This document shows, piece after piece, positions 8,180-15,496 of a stretch of DNA of 64,000 nt. The translations under genes and the position numbers were made by a program. The notes beneath the pieces are model-generated. The model made no database searches. It was not told the DNA's origin and saw only the letters and a list, made by a program, of their open reading frames with translations. How positions within the stretch are numbered: position 1 is the stretch's first letter; each line of letters starts with the position of its first letter. This DNA is from Bacillota bacterium (GTDB taxonomy: Bacteria > Bacillota > Clostridia > Oscillospirales > Ruminococcaceae), in the NCBI GenBank assembly GCA_029572815.1, contig JAKPUQ010000112.1:37413-101412 (forward strand), in the 5' to 3' direction.

Positions 8180-9878
8180 CTGTATTATCGGTGAAATCAA
8201 TGACCCTGTCGCAAATCTCCAGAGCCGCAGGTCTGTGTGTTACTATGACCACGGTCTTGTCAGTCATGCTGCGGAGGTTTTCAAGGAGCTGCCTTTCTGT
8301 GCCCTCATCAAGGGCGCTGGTGGCTTCGTCCAGAAGCAGTACGGGACTTTCCGAGAACACTGCCCTTGCAATGGCTATCCTCTGCATCTGTCCTTCCGAG
8401 AGACCTGTTCCGCGCTCGCCAAGGAGAGTGTCCGCGCCTGCCTCAAGCTCCGCAACAAAGCCGTCGGCGCAGGCTATTTCCAGGGATTTGTTCAGCCGCT
8501 CGCTGTTGTCCATATCAGCCTTGTCGCTGAATGCCACCACCTCGCGGATAGTTCCGCTCATGAGCTGATTGCCCTGTGGGACGTAGGCGAAAAGCCTGTG
8601 CCACTGAGGCGTCAGCTCAGTCTCATTGCCCTTTGTATCAGTGAGATAGCGCTTGCCGCCGTCCAGCCTGTAAATGCTCATGAGAAGCTTCAGCACTGTG
8701 GATTTTCCGCAGCCGCTGTGTCCCGTGAACGCCACATACTCACCCTTCTTTATGTCGATACTGATATCACTGAGCACCTCAGGCATATCATCTTTGGACA
8801 GCTTCTTTATACTGTCGGCAGCAGGGTAGTAGGTGAAGCTTGCATTGCGTATACCGAAGGAGCTCAGCTCCTGTGAGTAATACCTTCCAACCTCTTCGGT
8901 GCTGAGGGGAGCAAGGTCGCTGTCATCGTCAAAGCTCTCTATCTCCATAAGCCTTTCCGCACTGGCGGTCATGGCGTAGAATTTGGGGAGATAGCCTGTG
9001 ATATTGGCAAATGGAGTCTGTATCTGTGAGATGAGCTGGGTAATGGCGGTGAGGGTGCCGTAGCTTATGGTGCCCATGAGTATGCCGTAGCCGCAGTAGC
9101 AGACGCCGAAAAGGTACATACCGTTCATGGCGGCGGCAAAGCCTATATTGCAGAGATTGGAGAAGCGGTTCTTCTTCAGTCTGGCGGACTTATGGGCGTT
9201 CATTCTGTCTGCGGCGTCCTTCTCTGTCTGATTCTCGGCGGCGAATGAGCGTATCATCATCATGCTGCCGATGCGCTCCTGCAGGAACACCCTCAGCCTG
9301 CCGTCTTTTTCCTGTACCTGCTTGTGGAGCCGTTTCAGCACCTTGCGGAAGCCGTAGGTGAAAAGCAGCATCACCACCGCGCAGGGGAGAAGTATAAGCG
9401 CGAACCGTCGGTCCAGCACTATCATCATTATGACGGCGCTTATCATCTTGACTATCATGCCTGCCAGCCCCGGGAGTATCTCCACATAGCTGTCTGCCAC
9501 CACCACGGTGTCGCTGGTGAGGCGGTTCAGCCATTCTCCCGAGTGTACGGCGCTGACAGTGGCGAAGTCCTTGCGGAGGATATTGTCCATGAGCCGTGCC
9601 TTGAACAGGTTCTCGAAGGTGGCGCGGGAGAGCTCATTGAGCCACCTCACCATTGCCCTCAGACCTATCTGAACAAGGATCAGTATTACCGTAAGGAGGG
9701 TATATCTGAAAAAACCGTCCCTGTCACGGGCTGCCGCGGAGTCTACTATATTCCTCAGCAGCAAAGCGTACAGGACTCCGCTGGCGCCGTGGAGCGCCTG
9801 TATTATTACCAGAGCCAGTATGTACAGCTTCTTTCCTCCGGGGACGGAATAAAGCCGTTTTATCGGATCGTTCTTCAT
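8166..9878 (-). CDS. ABC exporter, fused membrane and ATPase domains (RiPP-like operon)
   Basis: Predicted to export the mature peptide of this operon. Residues ~1-320 are a six-helix type IV exporter membrane domain; the ATPase domain follows with Walker A (FTGHSGCGKSTVLKLL), a variant signature LSEGQMQRIAIARA (E where G is usual), Walker B (VLLLDEATSALDE) and a switch histidine (IVTHR). There is no N-terminal C39 peptidase, so leader removal must be done by another enzyme, plausibly the adjoining S24/S26 peptidase. The start is ATG 9878, which overlaps the stop of the upstream gene as ATGA; an in-frame ATG at 9923 would intrude 49 bases into it. Confidence 0.88.
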   Translation of the reverse strand: MKNDPIKRLYSVPGGKKLYILALVIIQALHGASGVLYALLLRNIVDSAAARDRDGFFRYTLLTVILILVQIGLRAMVRWLNELSRATFENLFKARLMDNILRKDFATVSAVHSGEWLNRLTSDTVVVADSYVEILPGLAGMIVKMISAVIMMIVLDRRFALILLPCAVVMLLFTYGFRKVLKRLHKQVQEKDGRLRVFLQERIGSMMMIRSFAAENQTEKDAADRMNAHKSARLKKNRFSNLCNIGFAAAMNGMYLFGVCYCGYGILMGTISYGTLTAITQLISQIQTPFANITGYLPKFYAMTASAERLMEIESFDDDSDLAPLSTEEVGRYYSQELSSFGIRNASFTYYPAADSIKKLSKDDMPEVLSDISIDIKKGEYVAFTGHSGCGKSTVLKLLMSIYRLDGGKRYLTDTKGNETELTPQWHRLFAYVPQGNQLMSGTIREVVAFSDKADMDNSERLNKSLEIACADGFVAELEAGADTLLGERGTGLSEGQMQRIAIARAVFSESPVLLLDEATSALDEGTERQLLENLRSMTDKTVVIVTHRPAALEICDRVIDFTDNTDGSQ

Positions 9879-10299
9879 TTTTTCAATATCTGCCTTAGTT
9901 TTATTTTTGCCTTCTTGAAGCACTTTCTCAGGGGATAGGTGAAAACGATGAATCGGCTGTAAAGGCGGTAGGGGAGCTCATTGACGGAATGCTCCCTGCC
10001 CTTGCGGACGAAGCCCGTCATAACGCCGATGACGTTCTCCTCCATGATGTTATTCTCCTTGTTGAGACAGTTGTCGCCCAGGGTGACATAGCTGCCGCTG
10101 CAGACCTTCACCACGCGATGGAGCACATAGCTCTCGGGGGGCGCCTGTAGAGTATAACGTCATACTTCCTGCACCTCTCCTCGCCCTTTCGTCTTACAGT
10201 GAACATATCCCTGTCCTGTTTCAGCAGGGGCAGCATACTCACTCCGCGGTTGGTGTAGGTCATCTCACCGTTTTTTTCAAGGTATTCTTCGTAAGTCAT
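9875..10299 (-). CDS. S24/S26-type signal peptidase-like protein, frameshifted
   Basis: Resembles type I signal peptidase and LexA-like serine peptidases and is probably the leader peptidase of this operon. The first piece has the nucleophile region RGVSMLPLLKQDRD and KYDVILYR; the second has SYVLHRVVKVCSGSYVTLGDN, the conserved block that follows. The pieces are in different frames and join if one base is added to the six-G run at 10136-10141 (plus strand). No membrane anchor is obvious, although the C-terminal ~30 residues are basic and hydrophobic. It overlaps the kinase gene upstream and the ABC gene downstream by four bases each. Whether the shift is real is unknown. Confidence 0.72.
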
Positions 10300-11027
10300 C
10301 TCATGCCCTCATATGCGGTCACTGCCGCCGAAATATCCATGTTGCAGCCCAGGCGGTAGAGAGCGGTCTGCTCTGCCAGCATATCCGCAAGGGTCAGTGT
10401 CTTCTGCATTTTCGCCATATCCGAGGGACGGTATATCTGCTGTATAAGCATAGGATAAGCCTCCGCGGCGGATATGGGGACTATGCTGTTTTCCGCGGCT
10501 CTTGTGAGTATGCATATCGCCTTCAGCGGTACGGATATGTTAGCTCCCAGCCTGTGCTTGCCGTTATATGGGGTGCCGAATGCTGTGACTCCGCTTTCGC
10601 TTATCCTCAGAAGAGGCTTGTCATCGTTGACCATAACGGCGCGGCTGCCGAAGTATTCTCTCCACAGCCTTGTGTGGGTGGATTTTCCCGTTCCCGATTT
10701 AGCCGTGAAAAGATAGCCCACTCCGTCAACTGCCACAACAGAGCCGTGGAAGAGAACGGTGTCAAAGTCAGGCATTTTTTCTGCGATCTTGCGGTAGACC
10801 GCCAGCTCCTCAAGGTAGCTGTCGCTGTATACCTGTACAGGGCGTCCCTCAAATCTGTCTTCATTGGCGGAGCGCTGACGCTCAGAGTCAATATCGGACT
10901 TGTCAGTGATTACGGTGTATTCCGCTTCCTTATCTGTTAGGTAGTCCCTGCAATAATCGTGTACCTCGTCATAGAGTGAGTCCACACAGACTACTCTGTC
11001 GGCTATCATGTAGTTATTCTTTATCAT
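10296..11027 (-). CDS. HPr-kinase/PEPCK-like peptide tailoring kinase
   Basis: A P-loop protein of the HPr kinase/phosphorylase fold. Walker A is AKSGTGKSTHT (residues 109-119), followed by VMVNDDKPLLRI, matching the acidic metal-binding pair of the family. At 243 residues it lacks the N-terminal regulatory domain of true HprK. Relatives with this architecture sit in RiPP loci next to PqqD-like and nucleotidyltransferase genes, where some phosphorylate the peptide (as in paeninodin-type lasso loci). The substrate here is inferred from context. It overlaps the nucleotidyltransferase gene by 14 bases and the peptidase gene by 4, which implies translational coupling. Confidence 0.82.
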   Translation of the reverse strand: MIKNNYMIADRVVCVDSLYDEVHDYCRDYLTDKEAEYTVITDKSDIDSERQRSANEDRFEGRPVQVYSDSYLEELAVYRKIAEKMPDFDTVLFHGSVVAVDGVGYLFTAKSGTGKSTHTRLWREYFGSRAVMVNDDKPLLRISESGVTAFGTPYNGKHRLGANISVPLKAICILTRAAENSIVPISAAEAYPMLIQQIYRPSDMAKMQKTLTLADMLAEQTALYRLGCNMDISAAVTAYEGMR

Positions 11028-12139
11028 GTTTTTTCAGTGCCTTTACCTCTGCGGCGATCTTCTGGTGATTGACGATGATCCCTTTGACCCAGCGGCATAC
11101 ATATCCTACGGGGACAAATGCCTTGTACCTGCAAAGGCGGGGATATATGTGTTTCATATAATCATGGTCGGGGAACAGTCTTGCGCGGACAAAGCCTGCC
11201 TTTGAGCTCTTTCCCGACTGTCTTTCGTATTTTTTCAAAGCATTGTCGGCAGCGTTGCTTCTTGTGCCGTAGGTGCCGTAGTCAAGGAAGCTGTCCAGCA
11301 GCTTCTCCTCGGTTTCCGTCAGGTCGGGGACCCCCGGGTGAGGAGAAGAGCTTCATTGCAAGAGCAAGGCGCTCCTGTTCGTATTCCTCAATGCCCAGCT
11401 CCTTCATCTGTTCGGAGATATAGCCGCGGTCGATGCTGCTGCCCTTTGCCTTCATGAAAACGTAACAGTCAAGCAGCGAGCGTATACCTGTTCCGCCGCA
11501 GCTGTAGTGCTTGTACTCATGGGCGGTCACATACACATAGAAGTCCTCATCGGACAGGCGGCAGCCGTATTTTCTGCCCTCGTCCGGCTTCAGCAGACGT
11601 CCGGGATCCTGATAGTAGTCATAGAGCTTCTTTGTGTCATAGCTGAACAGACGGGTGTGCATCTCGAAATTCATTACGGGCGGCTTCATATAGATGTCGT
11701 CGGCAGCCTTGCCCACTCTCTCGGCAGTATAGCCCCTTGCCAGCATTATATCCCTGACTTCATTCTGGAAGGCAGGGTCATAGAGTATATCGTTATCAGA
11801 CATCTCGCGCATACCGCCGCGGGGATAGAGCTCCTTGAGTATCACGCCTTTAAGCGGCAGATACCATATGCCGTGGCATTCAAACTCAGCGGTTATGGCT
11901 TCACGCTCTGAGTCAAGGAGGATATTTTTCCTGACAGCCTTGTTGTATGCCTGAATGAATTTTTCATCTGCGGCTCCTGCTTTCTCAAGGGGCACATATA
12001 CTGCCGCCCTGACGGTATGAGCCTTGCAGAGACTGTACAGCTTTTCAATATCCATAGCCTTTACTTTTTCGGCGTCCGGAGCTGTATCGTTCACCGCACA
12101 GGCGAGCAGATATATCAGATCCTTTTTGATATCGTTCAT
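11014..12139 (-). CDS. NTP_transf_5-type nucleotidyltransferase, frameshifted
   Basis: A member of the uncharacterised nucleotidyltransferase family (PF14907-like) common in lasso and other RiPP loci. The catalytic signature is clear: WYLPLKGVILKELYP followed by MREMSDNDILYD, with the metal-binding Asp residues. HEYKHY and SLLDCYVFMK follow. The frame breaks near 11325-11335 in a G/C run; removing one base restores FSSPGVPDLTETEEKLLD and the protein continues to 11014, giving ~375 residues, normal for the family. It overlaps the PqqD gene by four bases. It may transfer a nucleotide or sugar-phosphate group to the peptide; no substrate is known. Confidence 0.78.
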
Positions 12140-12396
12140 TCTGTGACAGCTCCAATAGAGCGGAGCTTAGCGATGACAGCGGCAGTGTCTCTCTCTGCCA
12201 CTGAGCGTTCAACGTCATACTTTTCGAGAAGCTTATCAACGATAGCAGTCTCGGTGGTATCCGACTTGAGGCACTCGATTATGAAAGCGGCAGTGGGATT
12301 GCTGCGGATAAGACCGCTCCACTTAGTACCGCTGGTGGAAACTGTGATGTGTTCACCTCTTGATACATGGGTGAGAAATCCCGGGTCAAGTTTCAT
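12136..12396 (-). CDS. PqqD-like peptide-recognition protein
   Basis: An 86-residue PqqD-family domain, the RiPP recognition element that binds leader peptides and presents them to modifying enzymes. The profile fits: a short beta-rich start (FLTHVSRGEHITVST), WSGLIRSNPTAAFIIECL in place of the usual N-x-T-A-x-x-I-L-E-x-L block, then TTETAIVDKLLEKYDVE. Its start ATG overlaps the lipoprotein stop as ATGA, and its stop overlaps the next start. No lasso cyclase (asparagine synthetase-like) or transglutaminase-like peptidase is present, so it is not a standard lasso set. Confidence 0.85.
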   Translation of the reverse strand: MKLDPGFLTHVSRGEHITVSTSGTKWSGLIRSNPTAAFIIECLKSDTTETAIVDKLLEKYDVERSVAERDTAAVIAKLRSIGAVTE

Positions 12397-12803
12397 GGAT
12401 AAAACTCCTTTCTGTCAGTCGATGGGATAATGGGCAGCTCAATAACGCCGCTGTCCGATGTTGTGTCGGGAAGTGGTGAGACCGGCTGTGCAGGGGCTTC
12501 CTCTGCCTCCGGAGGGATTATACCCGCCTCGATAAGCGCAGATGTTTCGGGATCGTCTGCTGAGGCTGAGCTGTTTGCGGCAGCTGTAGTAACAGCCGTT
12601 TCCGTTGAAGCAGCAGTGGTCACCTCGGGGGCTGATCCGGTAGTTCCGGCAGCTGTTGTGGCCGCTGCAGCGGTGGTATCTGCGGCAGTTGTAACAGCAG
12701 ATGCCTCCGATGAGGAGACAGGCTTCGAGCTTCCGCCCTTGCCGTCGTTACAGCCTGTCAGCATAAGAGCTGCGGCGAATAATACAGGTAATGTTCTTTT
12801 CAT
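12393..12803 (-). CDS. Small Thr/Ala-rich lipoprotein
   Basis: A 136-residue lipoprotein. The signal peptide MKRTLPVLFAAALMLTGC ends in a lipobox (LTGC). A long linker rich in Thr, Ala and Ser follows, then an acidic, proline-rich tail. The start at 12803 is set by GAAGGAG; the in-frame ATG at 12842 lies upstream of it and partly inside the promoter. It is the first gene after the internal promoter. It could be an immunity or substrate-holding protein; no motif shows which. Confidence 0.72.
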   Translation of the reverse strand: MKRTLPVLFAAALMLTGCNDGKGGSSKPVSSSEASAVTTAADTTAAAATTAAGTTGSAPEVTTAASTETAVTTAAANSSASADDPETSALIEAGIIPPEAEEAPAQPVSPLPDTTSDSGVIELPIIPSTDRKEFYP

Positions 12804-12830
12804 AATGTACTCCTTCAAATTTATACGAAC

Positions 12831-12859
12831 ATTATAACACAAAAGCTTGAGAATAGCAA
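12831..12859 (-). promoter_or_regulatory. Internal promoter of the peptide-modification genes
   Basis: On the minus strand TTGCTA (12854-12859) and TATAAT (12831-12836) are separated by 17 bases. It lies between the terminator after the precursor gene and the lipoprotein gene, so the enzymes can be expressed independently of the precursor. Confidence 0.65.
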
Positions 12860-12878
12860 GCTGTGAAAGTAAACTGCG

Positions 12879-12908
12879 AAAAACAGGCAGCCCATAAGGA
12901 CTGCCTGT
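12879..12908 (-). terminator. Terminator/attenuator after the candidate precursor gene
   Basis: On the minus strand ACAGGCAGTCC pairs with GGGCTGCCTGT (11 pairs, one G-U) around a four-base loop and is followed by TTTTTC. It begins ten bases after the peptide stop codon. A partial terminator here would give more precursor than enzyme transcript, common in RiPP loci. Confidence 0.72.
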
Positions 12909-12917
12909 ATCAGAACT

Positions 12918-13016
12918 TTACTGGGGTTCGAGCTCGGGATCGCTGGTGGTGATTACGTCCTCGTTCTCAAACTCTATGAGCTCCATATCGGGAGCAGTGT
13001 ATTTTTCCTTCATCAT
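12918..13016 (-). CDS. Candidate RiPP precursor peptide, 32 residues
   Basis: A very short gene. The peptide starts MMKEKYTAPDMELIEFENED and ends in VITTSDPELEPQ. The pattern K-K/E-Y-x-x-P-x-M-E-x-I-x-F-x-x-E-D-V-I-T-T-S is the one I know from leader-like small peptides of Clostridia next to PqqD and kinase genes (CLI_3235-like). The Tyr/Pro/Leu-rich half would be the recognition sequence; a core with two Thr, one Ser and four acidic residues would suit a kinase or nucleotidyltransferase. AAAGGAG precedes ATG 13016, which overlaps the stop of the LRR gene as ATGA; ATG 13013 is possible. Family assignment is from memory. Confidence 0.65.
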   Translation of the reverse strand: MMKEKYTAPDMELIEFENEDVITTSDPELEPQ

Positions 13017-15232
13017 GTGGTCTCCTTTAAAGATTTGTTGTAGTCATAAGCAGCCTTGCCGTAAGCGTAGAGCATCTCGCAAACACCGTAGAGATCGCTG
13101 CCGATATCGCCTTTATCAAGAACGCGCTGAACGTAGGACATGGTGCTGAATGTTACAGACTTACCGCCTATGGTGATGGTATAGTCGTCAAAGAGCTGAT
13201 GTGCAGCGATGTCGGGTATCTCGAAGTACTTGCCGTACTTTCCTGTTTTTGAGGTAAGGGTCTTGCCGCCAAGGTCAGCGGTATTCTCTTCACCGTCGTA
13301 GTATATTCTGATAGCAGTGTCGGAGTTGAGTACCACCGAGATCTTGCACTTGCCTGTTTCGTCGATCATCTTCTTGTTGGATATGAAGTCGCGCTCAGAG
13401 GGAGCGATATTGGGGTGAGCGTAGTAGACACTTGTTCCGTTGAAGTATCCGTCAGCAGCAGTGCAGAGGTGTCTGAGATGTTTTGCAAGATCGCGGACTT
13501 CCTCTGAAAGGGTTTCATTTGAAAAAACAGCTGCGAGATAATTATCGAGTGTCGTTGTGGACTGGGAGTGGTCAAGGAGACCATCGCTGCTGTTTACCAC
13601 GATGAGTCTGTTGCCATCGTAATCGTATGCCTTCAGAGTAACATCAGAGTAGCCCTGTGAAGCATTGAGGGGATAGGTTATCTTGTAATAGCCATTGATC
13701 CACTCGCAGCCGCTGAGATCAGTTTCCACATCTCCGTCGGGACCGCTGATGACTATCTTGTCAAGGCGTTCGGGGCGTGTTATGAAGAAGTTGAGACCGA
13801 TACTGCTGTTCAGTGTGGCATTATTTGCCGCGGCAGTAACGATGTAAGGCTTCATAGCATCACAGCCTGTAAACATATTTCTATTGTTGGTAATACTGCT
13901 CATGTCAAAGCCTGATAAGTCTATATATCCCAGTTTATTGCAGTTTTTGAACATTGAATCTGTGCTTTTGACATTTGAAGTGTCAAAACTGCTTATATCA
14001 AGATATTCAAGGTTTGTGCAGCCATTGAACATATAGTCCATTAATGTAACTGATCCAGTGCTGAATCCGCTGAGATCAAGCTTATAGAGCTGTGAGCAGC
14101 CGTTGAACATACGATCCATATCCATGACCTTTTCGGTATTGAAATTATTCAGATCAAGTTCATGAAGAGCAGAACAGCCATTGAACATATAGCCCATATC
14201 CGTAACATTTGAGGTATCGAATGAGTGGAGGCGAAGCTGCTGAAGATTTCTGCATCCGCTGAACATATCTCCCATGTTTGTAACATTTGAGGTGTTGAAG
14301 CGCAGGTCAAGTTCCTCAAGGCTGCTGCAATTGCTGAACATATAAGCCATGGAGGTGACAGCGGAGGTATCAAAATTTCCGAATTCGATCCACTTGAGAT
14401 TTTTGGAGGCTGAGAACATATGCCCCATGTTCGTTACATTTGAGGTATTGAAATTGGATATATCCAGGAATTCAAGAGAAGTGCAGTTGTGGAACATACA
14501 GTACATATTTGTTGCAGAAACTGTATAAAAACTGCTTACGTCAATGGATTTAAGCTTGGAACAGTTGTCAAACATAGAATCAAATCCCTTGACTTTATCG
14601 GTATGGAAGCCTGATACATCAAGAAAGTCAAGGCCTGTACAGCTTGAAAACATATTGTTCATGCAAACGACGTGATCCGTATTGAAGTTTGTAACATCAA
14701 GATGAGTGAGGCTTCGGCAGCTATGGAACATCCATGACATATCAGTTACAATATTGGTATTAAAGCTGCTTACGTCAAGAAAAGTAAGCTTGTTGCAGTA
14801 TTGGAACATACCACTCATATTGGTTACATGGGATGTATCGAAGCTGCTTATATTAAGATCGGTAAGATTTTCACAGCTATAGAACATATGGCTCATATTA
14901 TGTACATTTCGGGTATCAGCCGATGAAAGGTCTATGATTTGCGCCTTGAAATATGAGAAAAGATAATCGCTTTCAACGGGGAGAACTGTGTCATCAAGAG
15001 CGAAAACAATTTTGACCTTGTTGTTGTACTTGTAGTTGCTGAGGTCGTCCTTGGTGATGTTTCCGCTGAGTGTGAGTAAGCCTGATTCTTCGTCAAATGT
15101 GATATTGCTCTCAGCGTGGGCGATTACAGACGTTCCGAACAGGGGAGAACCGCCGTTATATGGCAGCGCACCTCCTATGAGCGCAACAGCAAGAATGGCT
15201 GCAGCTGCTTTTCTGATGTGTCTGGTATCCAT
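13013..15232 (-). CDS. Secreted BspA/DUF285-type leucine-rich repeat protein
   Basis: A 739-residue exported protein with a signal peptide (MDTRHIRKAAAAILAVALIG). Residues ~100-460 hold about 15 copies of a ~23-residue repeat of the form LDVSSFNTSNVTNMSxMFxxC, the DUF285/BspA-like class seen in surface proteins of gut bacteria and mycoplasmas. The C-terminal ~270 residues are a different, beta-rich region without a recognised motif, and no cell-wall sorting signal or dockerin is visible. Its last codons carry the ribosome site of the small peptide gene and the two genes overlap by four bases, so they are translationally coupled. A role in adhesion or as a peptide target is speculative. Confidence 0.8.
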   Translation of the reverse strand: MDTRHIRKAAAAILAVALIGGALPYNGGSPLFGTSVIAHAESNITFDEESGLLTLSGNITKDDLSNYKYNNKVKIVFALDDTVLPVESDYLFSYFKAQIIDLSSADTRNVHNMSHMFYSCENLTDLNISSFDTSHVTNMSGMFQYCNKLTFLDVSSFNTNIVTDMSWMFHSCRSLTHLDVTNFNTDHVVCMNNMFSSCTGLDFLDVSGFHTDKVKGFDSMFDNCSKLKSIDVSSFYTVSATNMYCMFHNCTSLEFLDISNFNTSNVTNMGHMFSASKNLKWIEFGNFDTSAVTSMAYMFSNCSSLEELDLRFNTSNVTNMGDMFSGCRNLQQLRLHSFDTSNVTDMGYMFNGCSALHELDLNNFNTEKVMDMDRMFNGCSQLYKLDLSGFSTGSVTLMDYMFNGCTNLEYLDISSFDTSNVKSTDSMFKNCNKLGYIDLSGFDMSSITNNRNMFTGCDAMKPYIVTAAANNATLNSSIGLNFFITRPERLDKIVISGPDGDVETDLSGCEWINGYYKITYPLNASQGYSDVTLKAYDYDGNRLIVVNSSDGLLDHSQSTTTLDNYLAAVFSNETLSEEVRDLAKHLRHLCTAADGYFNGTSVYYAHPNIAPSERDFISNKKMIDETGKCKISVVLNSDTAIRIYYDGEENTADLGGKTLTSKTGKYGKYFEIPDIAAHQLFDDYTITIGGKSVTFSTMSYVQRVLDKGDIGSDLYGVCEMLYAYGKAAYDYNKSLKETT

Positions 15233-15365
15233 GGTATACTCTCCTTTTCTGCCGCTTTTGTTTTTGATCCGTCACCGCGGCTTGCGACGGTATTATGTTC
15301 AACATTATGGTGCAGATTTAAAATATAATTTTCATATAGTAAAAAAAATGCACTTTTGAATGTTT

Positions 15366-15394
15366 ATTTTATCATAATTTATTTGATTTGTCAA
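15366..15394 (-). promoter_or_regulatory. Promoter of the LRR protein-peptide unit
   Basis: On the minus strand TTGACA (15389-15394) and TAAAAT (15366-15371) are 17 bases apart in an AT-rich stretch, with a leader of about 130 bases. AAAGGAG precedes the start codon at 15232. Confidence 0.75.
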
Positions 15395-15446
15395 TACATT
15401 TTTTGCCCATTTGCCAAAAAACAGCCTTCTGTCGATAATTCTACGC

Positions 15447-15474
15447 AGAAAAAAGGCAGCCCTGAGACTGCCTT
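15447..15474 (-). terminator. Terminator of the dockerin glycosidase gene
   Basis: On the minus strand AAGGCAG pairs with CTGCCTT (15453-15459 with 15468-15474) and a T run follows. It lies about 23 bases after the stop codon at 15497. Confidence 0.75.
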
Positions 15475-15496
15475 GTGTGAATATTCTGTTATGAGC

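Noticed and set aside
8166..15394. Lasso peptide cluster
   Set aside because: Kinase, nucleotidyltransferase and PqqD-like genes suggest it, but the asparagine synthetase-like cyclase and the transglutaminase-like peptidase are absent.
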